A stretch of 35,630 bases of DNA from Zhongshania aquatica (lineage in GTDB: Bacteria; Pseudomonadota; Gammaproteobacteria; Pseudomonadales; Spongiibacteraceae), in the NCBI RefSeq assembly GCF_027257955.1, contig NZ_JANZNQ010000026.1:1-35630 (forward strand), in the 5' to 3' direction. Each line of letters begins with the position of its first letter. The first letter of the stretch is position 1. A program made the position numbers and the translations under genes. Below, in pieces: positions 17,100-26,117 of this stretch. Under the pieces are notes generated by a model. It searched no databases. It was not told where the DNA came from and saw only the letters and a program-made list of their open reading frames with translations.

Positions 17100-17719
17100 T
17101 ATCTCACCCTAATTTTAGGCGCGGGGCTGCCGCGACGCATGCGTGTTAAAAACTCGTCGATCGGTGCCGGCTCGGCAACCTCAGGCGTGTCTGCGGGGCT
17201 GTTCTGCCAGAATTCTTTCCAGCTTGGAAATAGCTCGTGAAATGCGCCATAGTATGGCTCTCTACCGGGCCAGCGCATTTTCATATCGCCAATCGGCGGC
17301 TTATTTAGATCAGTGGCGTACCAGTAGCAGGGTAAACGTCGTCGAAAAAACCAACGCCCGTCAATACGTTGATAATCATCCCAGTACAGCATTTGCATGA
17401 TCACCCACTCGCCACCGCACTCGTGCTCATTTTTAGAGTACAGCACGCCAATGGCATTATCCGGATCTTTAAATTCGATAATATGATTGCCAGTGTGGTG
17501 GGAGGTTCCAGTAAACTGATGACGCAGGGTGTCGTCCACCCAGGATTTTAGATGACTGCGACCACTGTGCTCTCGACTCACACGAATATCTTCCGCAAAT
17601 AAATTCACGTGGGCATCGAGATCACGCATATCCAATGACAAGGAATACTTGGCTACCAGTTGACGGATTTCGTCCAAGGATTCCAGTCGATCAATACGCT
17701 GCTCTAAAGAAGTACTCAT
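17099..17719 (-). CDS. SnoaL/NTF2-like protein, BaiE-type dehydratase candidate
   Basis: 206 residues of the SnoaL-like/NTF2 cone fold. The first helix carries LVAKYSLSLDMRD, with Tyr25 and Asp30 in the Tyr-x4-Asp spacing seen in bile-acid 7-alpha-dehydratase BaiE, and the strand region has SHHTGNHIIEF (His74, His75, His79), where BaiE places its catalytic histidine. These residues suggest a dehydratase that removes a hydroxyl as water next to a carbonyl; the Hsh2 type of steroid dehydratase in Sphingobium is a possible relative. It is longer than BaiE (166 residues) owing to a tryptophan-rich C-terminal extension. ATG 17719 has GGGGAG upstream and follows the SDR stop by 2 nt. The homology assignment is inference from motifs; an isomerase or hydrolase is possible. 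Confidence 0.75.
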   Translation of the reverse strand: MSTSLEQRIDRLESLDEIRQLVAKYSLSLDMRDLDAHVNLFAEDIRVSREHSGRSHLKSWVDDTLRHQFTGTSHHTGNHIIEFKDPDNAIGVLYSKNEHECGGEWVIMQMLYWDDYQRIDGRWFFRRRLPCYWYATDLNKPPIGDMKMRWPGREPYYGAFHELFPSWKEFWQNSPADTPEVAEPAPIDEFLTRMRRGSPAPKIRVR

Positions 17720-17721
17720 CG

Positions 17722-18501
17722 TTAATCTCCCCAAGCTGCGGCACCGGTATTGAGTTCAGCCATACGGCCACCGTCTACCGGCAAAACTGAGCCAGTAATG
17801 TATGAGGCTTCATCGCTGGCCAGAAATAGAATCGCATTTGCGCATTCGCGAGGGTCACCAATACGTTGCAAGGGAATCGTTTTACCTGTGGCTTTTTGAC
17901 TATCTTTATCAGGGTTTACCGACTCCAGCGCCGGCGTTAGAAATGCCCCCGGCACTACAGCATTGCAACGAATTTTTGGAGCCCATTCTATTGAAGCATT
18001 GCGGGTCAGTGAGATCATTGCGGCTTTGGCTGCGCTATAACCGGCGGTCCCCATGGAGCCCGCAAGACCACATACAGAAGACACGTTAACAACCGCCCCG
18101 CCATTAGCGCGTAGCTGCTTAAATGATTCTCGCATTAAGAACATAGCGCCATCGAGGGACACTTGAAAGTTCTGATGCCACGCCTTAGTTTTGTGATTAG
18201 CTAACATTCCAGGCACCATCAGTACTGCATTGTTGACAATAATATCGATTTTGCCGAAATGGGCGACCGTATCCTCAACTAACTTTTTAACCGCCGTCTC
18301 ATCACTGATATCCACCGACAACGGTAGGCAATCACCGCCAGCATCTTGAATAATTTTGGTAACAGCTTGCAGAGGCTCGATACGACGACTACAGATCACC
18401 ACCTTTGCGCCTTCTTCCGCAAAGCGAATGGCGGTTGCCGCTCCAATGCCCTGACCGCCCCCAGTAATAATAGCCACTTTGTCCTCTAGCCTGTTCGTCA
18501 T
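17722..18501 (-). CDS. Classical SDR oxidoreductase
   Basis: 259 residues. TGGGQGIG (residues about 13-20), NNAV in place of the usual NNAG, catalytic Ser in NVSSVCG, Tyr-x3-Lys in YSAAK, and the C-terminal YITGSVLPVDGGRMAEL of the FabG/7-alpha-HSD-like group. It oxidises or reduces a secondary alcohol with NAD(P). ATG 18501 has AGGAG six bases upstream. It is followed within 2 nt by the SnoaL-like gene and preceded by the amidohydrolase with a 16-nt gap, so all belong to one operon. In this context a hydroxysteroid-type substrate is likely; position specificity cannot be read. Confidence 0.9.
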   Translation of the reverse strand: MTNRLEDKVAIITGGGQGIGAATAIRFAEEGAKVVICSRRIEPLQAVTKIIQDAGGDCLPLSVDISDETAVKKLVEDTVAHFGKIDIIVNNAVLMVPGMLANHKTKAWHQNFQVSLDGAMFLMRESFKQLRANGGAVVNVSSVCGLAGSMGTAGYSAAKAAMISLTRNASIEWAPKIRCNAVVPGAFLTPALESVNPDKDSQKATGKTIPLQRIGDPRECANAILFLASDEASYITGSVLPVDGGRMAELNTGAAAWGD

Positions 18502-18517
18502 AACTGCTCCTAGTACT

Positions 18518-20284
18518 TTATTTGCGAGATTCATTTGAAATCACGTTACATTCATTACGGCCGCGTTGAAAATAGCAGCGACCCCCAATCCAAACTTGAT
18601 CGACTTTGAAGTTCAGTAAATTTTCATCATTAGCCAAAGGGTTGCGATCTAACAGCACCATGTCAGCTAACTTGCCCACTTCTAGTGAGCCGATGTCCTG
18701 CTCCTTAAAACTTTGCCAAGCGGCATCAATGGTCACCGCGCGCAGCGCTTGCATGGTGTTAATTCGCTGCTCGGTGCCAAGCAATTCGCCACTGCGGGTT
18801 TTCCGCGTAACACTGCTCCACAGTAATCTAGCCATGTCCATTGGTACTACCGGGGAGTCAAGATGTACCGTGAAGCGTAGATCCGCTGCCACCGCCTCAG
18901 CCAGCGGACTAATCCGCTCACCGCGCTCAGGGCCGAGGAATTGATCGCGATGGCGATTACCCCAAAAATAGGTGTGCGCGCTGAAAAAGCTAGGAGTAAT
19001 TCCACTTTTTTTCATGCGAACAATTTGATCCGTCCGCGCCATTTGGCCATGAACTAAAACCGGTCTAGCATCAGCGCGAGGGCAAGCTTGCTGAGCATAT
19101 TCAATTGCCGTTAACACCATGTCGATTGCTGCATCGCCGTTACCATGCAGCGCCAACTGGTAATTTTTGCAATGCAGGGCTTTGACCTGAGCGCTCAACT
19201 CATTTTGCTTATAGCGAGAGAAGCCACGGTAAGCTGCATCGCTAGTGCCTGCTTGCTGTTGGTAATAGGGCTCGGATAAATACGCGGTGTACCCCTGAAT
19301 ACTGCCGTCGACAATGATCTTTATTGCCGACGCAGAGAACTTATCCGACTGAAAATCATCGAGCCTCAGTATCCCGTTATTTAGCAACGATTCCACTTTA
19401 TCTGCCAATGGCCAGGCGAGGACTCGCTGAGGTATACGCTGAAACTTAGACAGCCAATACAAGCCATTGAGCAAACGGGAATCCACGCCGCCGCTTTGCA
19501 GCGTAGTCACTCCTGCTGCAAGATATTGATCCCGTGCTGCGTCCACCATGCTGAGAAAATCAAGGCTAGAGAAATCCATCGCTTGCGCGGCCACTAGATC
19601 AGTCGCATGCTCTAACAGTAGCCCGCTGGGCTGTGCGGTGCTGCCTTCGCGGACAATTACCCCGCCTTCAGGGTCGGTGGTCTCAGCGCTAACTCCAGCG
19701 CGGCGCAGGCCTGCGCTATTCACAACTGCCAAATGACCCGAGCTGTGCATCAGGTAAATAGGCCGGGTCGCCGATACCGCATCAAGATCGTGACGATCCG
19801 GGTGGCGTTTTTCTCGTAAGAGAGAATCATCGTAGCCAAAGCCAAACAACCAATCCGCGTCATTGCCGGTTTTTACTGCCTCCGCCAAATGCTGTTGAAT
19901 ATCGCTAATGCTGCGAATGGCACCCAAGGGCGGGCTACTTAAATCTGTGCCCACCGCGCTGAGGCCCGTACCAGGAAAGTGCCCATGGGCGTCAATAAAC
20001 CCTGGCAGTAGCGTTTTCCGGTTAAGATCGTATACAACGGTACCAGGCTGTCGCAGGGCCAGAATTTCATCATCGCTGCCCAGCGCTTCAACACGCTCAC
20101 CACGCACTGCCATCGCTGGCACTATGCGATTGGTATTATCCATGGTTAAAATCTGGCCGCGGATGAACAACTGTAAAGGAGGCAAGGCTGGCGTAACGCC
20201 ACGCAAATAGTAATAGCCAACAAACACCACGACTACTGGTAACAACAGGGTGAATATAAGTAAGCGCACGGCAACTTTTTTCAT
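18518..20284 (-). CDS. Amidohydrolase family protein, YtcJ-like, N-terminally anchored
   Basis: 588 residues of the amidohydrolase-3 (YtcJ-like) family. The N-terminus is basic and hydrophobic (KKVAVRLLIFTLLLPVVVVFVGYYYL), a signal anchor or uncleaved export signal, so the enzyme probably faces the periplasm. The metal-binding His100 and His102 lie in FIDAHGH. Later family landmarks are IKIIVDGSIQGYTAYLSEPY, LHGNGDAA, LVHGQM, FTVHLDSPVVPMD and GSLEVGKLADMVLLDRNP. Members hydrolyse C-N bonds of amides or cyclic compounds. Such an enzyme is unusual in a ring-oxidation operon and may release a conjugated side chain, such as a bile-acid amide; that is only inference. The ATG begins 1 nt after the reductase stop. 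Confidence 0.88.
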   Translation of the reverse strand: MKKVAVRLLIFTLLLPVVVVFVGYYYLRGVTPALPPLQLFIRGQILTMDNTNRIVPAMAVRGERVEALGSDDEILALRQPGTVVYDLNRKTLLPGFIDAHGHFPGTGLSAVGTDLSSPPLGAIRSISDIQQHLAEAVKTGNDADWLFGFGYDDSLLREKRHPDRHDLDAVSATRPIYLMHSSGHLAVVNSAGLRRAGVSAETTDPEGGVIVREGSTAQPSGLLLEHATDLVAAQAMDFSSLDFLSMVDAARDQYLAAGVTTLQSGGVDSRLLNGLYWLSKFQRIPQRVLAWPLADKVESLLNNGILRLDDFQSDKFSASAIKIIVDGSIQGYTAYLSEPYYQQQAGTSDAAYRGFSRYKQNELSAQVKALHCKNYQLALHGNGDAAIDMVLTAIEYAQQACPRADARPVLVHGQMARTDQIVRMKKSGITPSFFSAHTYFWGNRHRDQFLGPERGERISPLAEAVAADLRFTVHLDSPVVPMDMARLLWSSVTRKTRSGELLGTEQRINTMQALRAVTIDAAWQSFKEQDIGSLEVGKLADMVLLDRNPLANDENLLNFKVDQVWIGGRCYFQRGRNECNVISNESRK

Positions 20285-20285
20285 G

Positions 20286-22424
20286 TCAGAGCCTAACGGC
20301 TAGCTCACGAGCAGTACGTATAGCGCCATCGATATAGGTAATATTGGCACTGTCACCAATATTATGCGTTTCGATATTGATGGCTGATAACTGGCTCATT
20401 ATCGAGCTGTCTGGCACTGCACCCAAGGCAATAATTACATTGTCAGTAGCTACGTCAGCGTCAATTCCGCCTTGGCTATAACGAACCACGTCGGCCGTTA
20501 TCTCGCTCACACTTGCCCCCCCACGCAAATCGACACCGTAGGATTTCAAGTCATGGAGCACGCGCCAGCGGCGCACAACGCTCAACTCACTACCAAAGTC
20601 TCGGCTCGCCTCAAGTACGGTCACCTGACGGCCACGTTCAGCGAGTAACTCAGCGACTTCAAGGCCCACTAAGCCGCCGCCGATAATGCATATTTTTTTA
20701 CCCAAAGGCATGTATATATGACTAAGTTTTCTAAGCACGTCAATATTGCAGCTCAGTCCCAGCATATGTGATAGACGCACCATCACACGGTGATACCACG
20801 TTAATTTGCCCTGCGCGCGACCAGCGAACAGCATATCCCGCAACTGTTCGCCATCAAGCACATGAGGTAACTCTTTACCCGCGATAAGTGGCGCACTTCG
20901 CTTCGCGCCGGTTGCCAGCACCACCACATCGACATCTGCCGTTTTAATATTCTCAATGCTCGCAATTTTATTAAATGATACTGCAACCTGCTGTTCAGAA
21001 AGTGAGTGCTTGAGATAGGTCAATAATTGCCCATTAGGCTCATAGGCCAAAGCGGCAACCCGCAGTGTACCGCCCAAAACCGAGCCCCCTTCCCAAAGCT
21101 GAACCTGGTGCCCGCGCAGGGAGAGAACACGAGCCGCCTCCATTCCTCCCGGGCCGCCACCCACTACAAGAATTCGGCGCGGAGTCTCTGCTGGAACAAT
21201 CTGCCCTAAGGTATTTTCATGACCAACAGCGGGGTTTACCGCGCAGCGTAATGGCTGATTAATAAAGATTTGGCTAACGCAAATATAGCAGTAAATACAG
21301 GGACGGATTTCTCCTTGGCGACCATCCCGGAGTTTGTTGGGCAACTCTGGATCCGCTAATAATTTTCGGCCCATGGCCAAAAAGTCGAAGTCGCCAGCGA
21401 CGATAGATCGCTCGGCAACATCGGGATCAATACGACCTACAGCAATAACGGGAATACTTATCGCAGCCTTAACCGCTTTAGCAAAACCGATATACCCGCC
21501 TGGCTCGTGCACCAGCGGACCCTCAGTGAAGCCGATAGCGCTATTATTTGAGTAGGCACTTACATTAATTGCATGGCAGCCCGCCCCTTCCAGCATTTTA
21601 GATACCATGACAGCATCATTAATGGTAATACCACCTTCTGTGCGATATTCATGGGCGTCGATGCGCACCATAATCGGAAACTCATCGCCTACAGTTACTT
21701 TAATTGCGGCAACCACCTCAAGTAAAAAACGGGAGCGATTTTCCAAACTCCCACCATAGAGATCTTCACGACGATTGGCATAGGGCGAAAGGTAGGACGA
21801 CAGTAAGTAACCATGTCCAGCATGAATCTCTACCGCGTCAAAGCCCGCATCCGCCACCAGCCGGGCAGCAGAGGCAAAGCAGCTAATCACCCAATCGATA
21901 TCCTGCTGATCCATTTCCTTGTAGCGAGGGCCTTTGCCATCAGGCCCTGCAGACCGAACAAAATTTGCCATTTCGGCCATGGTTAGACCGTCACCCATGT
22001 CATTTGCAGCGCGCTTGGGGCGTGATGGAACGAGTATTTCTCGCCCCTCTGCGACATCAAACGCAGACACTTTGCCACTATGATTTAGCTGAGCAGCAAT
22101 ACGACAGCCATGCCGCTGTACACGCTGAGCTAGCTCCCGCAATCCTGGCAAAAATTCATCGCTAGACAGCCCCAGCATTTTTGGCATCGACATACCAAAC
22201 GGCCAAGCAACCGAGCTAGTTTCCAGTACAATCATGCCTGCGCCGCCCGCCGCGCGGGCCTCGTAATAGGCCATTGCCCGCTCACCAATGCGGCCATCAT
22301 CGAGAATAAATTCAGTACCCATTGCGGCCAAAATAGTGCGATTACGCAGTTTCAATTTCGCAATAGAGCCCTCAGACATCAAGTTAGGATGGCGGCACTC
22401 ACGAAGCTCGATCACCTTAAACAT
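20286..22424 (-). CDS. FadH/BaiCD/BaiH-like NADH:flavin oxidoreductase, two-domain with 4Fe-4S
   Basis: 712 residues. The N-terminal FMN barrel has AAQLNHSGK (about 110-118), His201 and His204 in EIHAGHGY and LYGGSLENRSRF. A 4Fe-4S site follows as C-x2-C-x2-C-x11-C (Cys376, 379, 382, 394). The C-terminal half is an FAD and NAD(P) domain with VVGGGPGGMEA (about 420-430) and a second dinucleotide motif (IIGGGLVGLEVAELL). This is the layout of 2,4-dienoyl-CoA reductase, trimethylamine dehydrogenase and the bile-acid enzymes BaiCD/BaiH, so it likely reduces a double bond in a CoA ester or steroid enone. It starts with ATG overlapping the Rieske stop by 8 nt. It is complete, unlike the barrel-only copy at 9793. 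Confidence 0.92.
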   Translation of the reverse strand: MFKVIELRECRHPNLMSEGSIAKLKLRNRTILAAMGTEFILDDGRIGERAMAYYEARAAGGAGMIVLETSSVAWPFGMSMPKMLGLSSDEFLPGLRELAQRVQRHGCRIAAQLNHSGKVSAFDVAEGREILVPSRPKRAANDMGDGLTMAEMANFVRSAGPDGKGPRYKEMDQQDIDWVISCFASAARLVADAGFDAVEIHAGHGYLLSSYLSPYANRREDLYGGSLENRSRFLLEVVAAIKVTVGDEFPIMVRIDAHEYRTEGGITINDAVMVSKMLEGAGCHAINVSAYSNNSAIGFTEGPLVHEPGGYIGFAKAVKAAISIPVIAVGRIDPDVAERSIVAGDFDFLAMGRKLLADPELPNKLRDGRQGEIRPCIYCYICVSQIFINQPLRCAVNPAVGHENTLGQIVPAETPRRILVVGGGPGGMEAARVLSLRGHQVQLWEGGSVLGGTLRVAALAYEPNGQLLTYLKHSLSEQQVAVSFNKIASIENIKTADVDVVVLATGAKRSAPLIAGKELPHVLDGEQLRDMLFAGRAQGKLTWYHRVMVRLSHMLGLSCNIDVLRKLSHIYMPLGKKICIIGGGLVGLEVAELLAERGRQVTVLEASRDFGSELSVVRRWRVLHDLKSYGVDLRGGASVSEITADVVRYSQGGIDADVATDNVIIALGAVPDSSIMSQLSAINIETHNIGDSANITYIDGAIRTARELAVRL

Positions 22425-23454
22425 CGCGATTATCCGCGATCAAAAATTGCCCATACCAGCGTCGGAACTTTGCAAAGGGTCCGTCACCGTCACACAACAG
22501 TGGTTTTTCTAAAAACACCTTATGTGCCCAAATAATTTTATCCTCTTCCATCTGCTGGCAAATGTCATCAACAATGGCCTGCGCGACACGCCCCATGGTT
22601 TTGCCACCTCCGTCGCGCTGCATAAACGCATAGTGAGCACGAGAATGATGAGCATCTACTGGAGTGATATTCGCCATCAAAACGGTGTCGCAAATACCGC
22701 TAAAACGCACAACTGACAAGCCCGGTCCAGTGCTACTATTTTCTATACGGCCTTGAATTGTCCCCTTAGGCGTAACCATCTCAGATTCAAATAGGCCATG
22801 GCGTAAAAAGCCATCAAATTCACTTCGTGTGGGCTCTGGAATTTCTGGAGTACCATGTACATAACAAAAATGCGCCGCGTCTACAGCATTTTCGCCAATC
22901 TCTTGCATATGGGTGTCGATATCCCACTGATGAATTTTCAACTCACCCCAATCACCATTATCCGTTGATGCCTCGATAATTTGTGGAACCTCAAAAAGCG
23001 GGGCAACATTTTCTGGATGATACCAAACGTAAATACACTGATTTAATTCCCTAACATGCCAGCTAGGAATCAATTTTTCACAACGATCGACTCTCGGAGG
23101 TAGGTTTTTTGCATAAGGAATACTAGTACATTCACCTTCGCCGTTGAATTGCCAACCGTGAAAAGGACACACAATACTTTCACCAACAACACGTGAGCCA
23201 CCGCCAGCGTTATCACGTATGCCATACCCTAAATGCGCTCCCATATGCACGCAGTGCGCATCAAGCACCTTGGCAAGGCCAGACTCGGTTCGAAAAATTA
23301 CCAGCTCACGATCAAAGTAAAATAACGGTAGAGAAGTCCCGACCGCCAACTCGTGAGAGTATAAAACCTGGAACCAACCAAAAGGCATTGGTAGATTCAC
23401 CCGCGAAGACTGACGAGTATGAGATTTGGCTATTGTATCGCTCGTAAGATTCAT
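22417..23454 (-). CDS. KshA-like Rieske non-heme iron oxygenase (operon copy)
   Basis: 345 residues. Rieske 2Fe-2S ligands are Cys68 and His70 in CVHMGAH and Cys96 and His99 in CPFHGW. The mononuclear iron site has His195 and His200 in DAAHFCYVHG, with the preceding Asp192 typical of electron transfer between subunits. Length and spacing fit the oxygenase of 3-ketosteroid 9-alpha-hydroxylase (KshA), which opens ring B, and related steroid-ring monooxygenases. It needs a reductase such as KshB, not visible here. It follows the SDR stop by 2 nt and overlaps the next gene by 8 nt. The exact hydroxylation position is not assignable. VanA-type demethylases are the main alternative. Confidence 0.9.
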   Translation of the reverse strand: MNLTSDTIAKSHTRQSSRVNLPMPFGWFQVLYSHELAVGTSLPLFYFDRELVIFRTESGLAKVLDAHCVHMGAHLGYGIRDNAGGGSRVVGESIVCPFHGWQFNGEGECTSIPYAKNLPPRVDRCEKLIPSWHVRELNQCIYVWYHPENVAPLFEVPQIIEASTDNGDWGELKIHQWDIDTHMQEIGENAVDAAHFCYVHGTPEIPEPTRSEFDGFLRHGLFESEMVTPKGTIQGRIENSSTGPGLSVVRFSGICDTVLMANITPVDAHHSRAHYAFMQRDGGGKTMGRVAQAIVDDICQQMEEDKIIWAHKVFLEKPLLCDGDGPFAKFRRWYGQFLIADNRDV

Positions 23455-23456
23455 GA

Positions 23457-24221
23457 TTATCCCCGCACTGCACCGCCACCATCTACCGACAGCAACTGGC
23501 CTGTAATAAATGAAGCTTTGTCTGAAAGTAAGAACGCTACAGCATTAGCAATCTCTGACGGTTCACCAAGACGCTGCATTGGCGCAGCTTTGCGTAGCTG
23601 CTCCGCCATTTTCGGTTGTTCTTCAAAGTATTTTTCCAAGCCTGGTGTGCGAATGACACCCGGGGATATCGCGTTAATGCGTATATCTTTACTTGCATAC
23701 TCAGTAGAAGCACTTTTGGTAAGAATATTCACCCCACCTTTTGCCGTAGCATATGCGGTATTAAATGCCTGCCCACGCAGTGAAGCGTTTGACGATATAT
23801 TGACAATACTTCCTCCACCACCGACCAACATAGCCTCTATCTCATACTTCATACACAACCAAGTATTTGTTAAGCACATCTCTAAAGTTTGATCAAAAAC
23901 TTCACGACTAAACTGATGTATTGGGCCGCTGCCACGACTCACAGCAGCGTTATTGCAGGCAATATCGAGGCGACCGTAACGCTCAACAACTGCAGAGACC
24001 ATGGCACTGACTTGCGCTTCATTGCTAACATCACAAGAAACGAAAAAAGCATCGACACCACTTCCCTTAAGGTCGGAAACACACGTTTCCCCAGCCTCAC
24101 GGTTAAAGTCAACCACCGCAACACTCGCACCGTCATCGCCTAACTGCTGGCAAATAGCGCGACCGATACCCGTAGCTCCACCAGTAACTATTGCAACTTT
24201 ATTCTTTAACATCTGATTCAT
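23457..24221 (-). CDS. Classical SDR oxidoreductase
   Basis: 254 residues. TGGATGIG at residues about 14-21, NNAA in place of NNAG, catalytic Ser in NISSNAS, Tyr-x3-Lys in YATAK, and FITGQLLSVDGGG at the C-terminus. This is the FabG-like group that includes many hydroxysteroid dehydrogenases. The ATG shares its A with the stop of the membrane-protein gene (TAATG) and has AAGGAG upstream. As second gene in the operon, before the Rieske oxygenase, it may set the ketone needed for oxygenation (inference). Confidence 0.9.
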   Translation of the reverse strand: MNQMLKNKVAIVTGGATGIGRAICQQLGDDGASVAVVDFNREAGETCVSDLKGSGVDAFFVSCDVSNEAQVSAMVSAVVERYGRLDIACNNAAVSRGSGPIHQFSREVFDQTLEMCLTNTWLCMKYEIEAMLVGGGGSIVNISSNASLRGQAFNTAYATAKGGVNILTKSASTEYASKDIRINAISPGVIRTPGLEKYFEEQPKMAEQLRKAAPMQRLGEPSEIANAVAFLLSDKASFITGQLLSVDGGGAVRG

Positions 24222-24736
24222 TACTCCTTTGCACTCATTCCCGGCTGACTTCGCAGCGGGTAAAGAGCCATATAAACAATGGGCAAAACTACCAAGCCCG
24301 CCAATAAACCGGTAAACAATGACTTACTTAGGACATACTGCACTCGGGTGAGACTGTCGACATCCAAAACAGTAAACACCAAGAACACGACAGGGAGAGC
24401 AATTACACCGGCATAAATCGCAAGCATTAGGGCCTTGAGCACATTTCGATGAATAGCAATATGAGAAAACAATTTTAGAAAGATCAAGGGTGGTTCCGCC
24501 CCAATCCTGACTTTTTTCATTGCGTGCCTCTGTTGCAATGGCAGCACGATCAAGCTGAGGACAAGTACCAATATCACCGCTGTTGCAATAAAATCTACCA
24601 ATACACCATTACCGCCCAGAATAGGCAGACGATCCCGGTGAGCACTTAAGTACCACGAAAATCCGCCATTGATAACAGCATTGCTCGAGCCACTTACGAG
24701 TGACTCCCGCAACAAATAGCTGCGCATTGACTGCAT
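24221..24736 (-). CDS. Integral membrane protein of unknown function (operon leader)
   Basis: 171 residues with about three or four hydrophobic segments (roughly 44-67, 99-124 and 139-160, with a weaker one near 16-30) and short basic loops between them. I do not recognise the family. AGGAG lies eight bases before ATG 24736, and the gene overlaps the following SDR by 1 nt. As first gene of the catabolic operon, opposite the AraC regulator, it may be a permease-like or membrane-sensing component of uptake. There is no signature to prove transport. Confidence 0.65.
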   Translation of the reverse strand: MQSMRSYLLRESLVSGSSNAVINGGFSWYLSAHRDRLPILGGNGVLVDFIATAVILVLVLSLIVLPLQQRHAMKKVRIGAEPPLIFLKLFSHIAIHRNVLKALMLAIYAGVIALPVVFLVFTVLDVDSLTRVQYVLSKSLFTGLLAGLVVLPIVYMALYPLRSQPGMSAKE

Positions 24737-24783
24737 CGACCCTACTCCTAATGCGTAATTGACTTTGTTATTGCTGTACCGTC

Positions 24784-24849
24784 ATATTAGGCCAAATAAT
24801 AATTCGCTAAAGCACATAATCTTTCATAAGCGTCAACATTTAGCGTCAA
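24784..24849. promoter_or_regulatory. AraC-type direct repeats and candidate operon -10 box
   Basis: AGCGTCAA occurs twice in the same direction, at 24829-24836 and 24842-24849, a 13-nt period suitable for two half-sites on one face. On the minus strand, TAATAT at 24789-24784 could be the -10 of the catabolic operon. No good -35 is visible at the right distance, which fits activator dependence. Assignment to the divergent AraC protein is inference. Confidence 0.5.
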
Positions 24850-24874
24850 GCACAATTGGTATAAGAGAGAAAGC

Positions 24875-25960
24875 ATGACGGACATCAATAGATTGCATGA
24901 CATCCCAGTCAAGAAATTTCAACGGTTACTAGACTACCTTCAACACGTAGGGATTGATTCCAATGAAATTGCGCTAAAGGCAGGCCTTAATGCGAGAAAA
25001 TTATTATCAGCGCCAGAGCAAGGCACACTAGCTGGCTACAAGTATTCCGCGTTATACGAATATGCAGCAGAAGCCATGCAGGAGATGGATATTGCGGTTC
25101 CCTGGGGCGCAGGAATTGGAAGCGATGTCTTTCGCTTTATGTGCTACAGCATAATTAACTGTCAAAACTTGGAAGAGGCACTTCATCGAGCGGCTCAATA
25201 CCAAAAAATGCTCTACCCCATCACCGGTTACAAAATCCTTGTAAGTACGACGGAAAATATTACAGAGCTTCGCTATGTATTTGATAGCAACTTCACAAAC
25301 AAGCAATTTATCCCCGAATCTTGGGATCGCAATGAACACTCTGACGCAGTCGCAAAGGCATCTGGACTCCGCGTATGGTTTTCATTTATTGGTTGGTTAA
25401 CAGCTAGAGAACTCCGGCTAACAGGTCTAACAATTTCCGCGCCACCAATCTCCGACGCATACACAACTAGCATGGGTAACCTGCTGGGAATTACACCGGA
25501 ATTTAACTCTGAGCACACTGCACTATATTTCAATAGCGCTGCCTTGCTCGCCCGCACGGTACACACACCCACGTCACTTGAGTCGTTTCTGCAACATGCT
25601 GTCTATTCGCTTATCACGCAAGACTCAAGGCCTGCCAGCACAAGCGCTGCGATATGCTCATTACTTGCCAATAGTGGAGCAGGAAGCCTACCAAGCTTCG
25701 AAGTGATGGCTGAGGATCTTCATATGTCGCCCTCCAGCTTGCGTCGTCGATTGCACAGTGAAGACACCAGTTATCAAGAACTGAAGGATCAATACCGCTG
25801 CGATATCGCAATGCGTCAACTGCGTAACCCAATGCTTAAAATTCACGAAATAGGCGAGCAATTAGGATTCTTAGAATCCAGTTCTTTCATTCGTTCCTTT
25901 CGAAATTGGGCAGGTTTAACGCCAAAACAATTCCGGGACCAACTCGACGAATCGGAATAA
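24875..25960 (+). CDS. AraC-family regulator with PF12625-type sensor domain
   Basis: 361 residues. The N-terminal two-thirds looks like the arabinose-binding-domain-like sensor (PF12625 type), which also occurs in OruR/ArgR-like regulators of lipid and steroid catabolism. The C-terminal AraC double helix-turn-helix is clear: EVMAEDLHMSPSSLRRRLHSEDTSYQELKDQYRCDIAMRQL, then IHEIGEQLGFLESSSFIRSFRNWAGLTPKQFR. It is transcribed away from the eight-gene operon with 138 nt between starts, and direct repeats lie in that gap, so it most likely activates the operon on binding a substrate. The ATG has GAGAG upstream. It lacks a signal peptide and acts in the cytoplasm. Confidence 0.9.
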   Translation: MTDINRLHDIPVKKFQRLLDYLQHVGIDSNEIALKAGLNARKLLSAPEQGTLAGYKYSALYEYAAEAMQEMDIAVPWGAGIGSDVFRFMCYSIINCQNLEEALHRAAQYQKMLYPITGYKILVSTTENITELRYVFDSNFTNKQFIPESWDRNEHSDAVAKASGLRVWFSFIGWLTARELRLTGLTISAPPISDAYTTSMGNLLGITPEFNSEHTALYFNSAALLARTVHTPTSLESFLQHAVYSLITQDSRPASTSAAICSLLANSGAGSLPSFEVMAEDLHMSPSSLRRRLHSEDTSYQELKDQYRCDIAMRQLRNPMLKIHEIGEQLGFLESSSFIRSFRNWAGLTPKQFRDQLDESE

Positions 25961-25999
25961 TAAGGTATCAACAAGAGAGGTGAATGCGGCTAGAAACAC

Positions 26000-26022
26000 A
26001 AAAAAAGGCGGGTAAACCCGCC
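26000..26022 (-). terminator. Rho-independent terminator of the TonB-receptor transcript
   Basis: GGCGGGT (26007-26013), 2-nt loop, ACCCGCC (26016-26022). On the minus strand the stem is followed by seven T residues, so it ends the leftward TBDR transcript. A second hairpin, TCCCAAT (26074-26080) and ATTGGGA (26091-26097), lies between it and the stop codon and may assist. Confidence 0.88.
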
Positions 26023-26117
26023 AAAGAAGTTGCATAAAGACCAGTTTGAAATTTGTGTACTGAAAGCACTACATCCCAATGAAAATTTTTATTGGGAACC
26101 CGCGTCCGCGAAAATTA

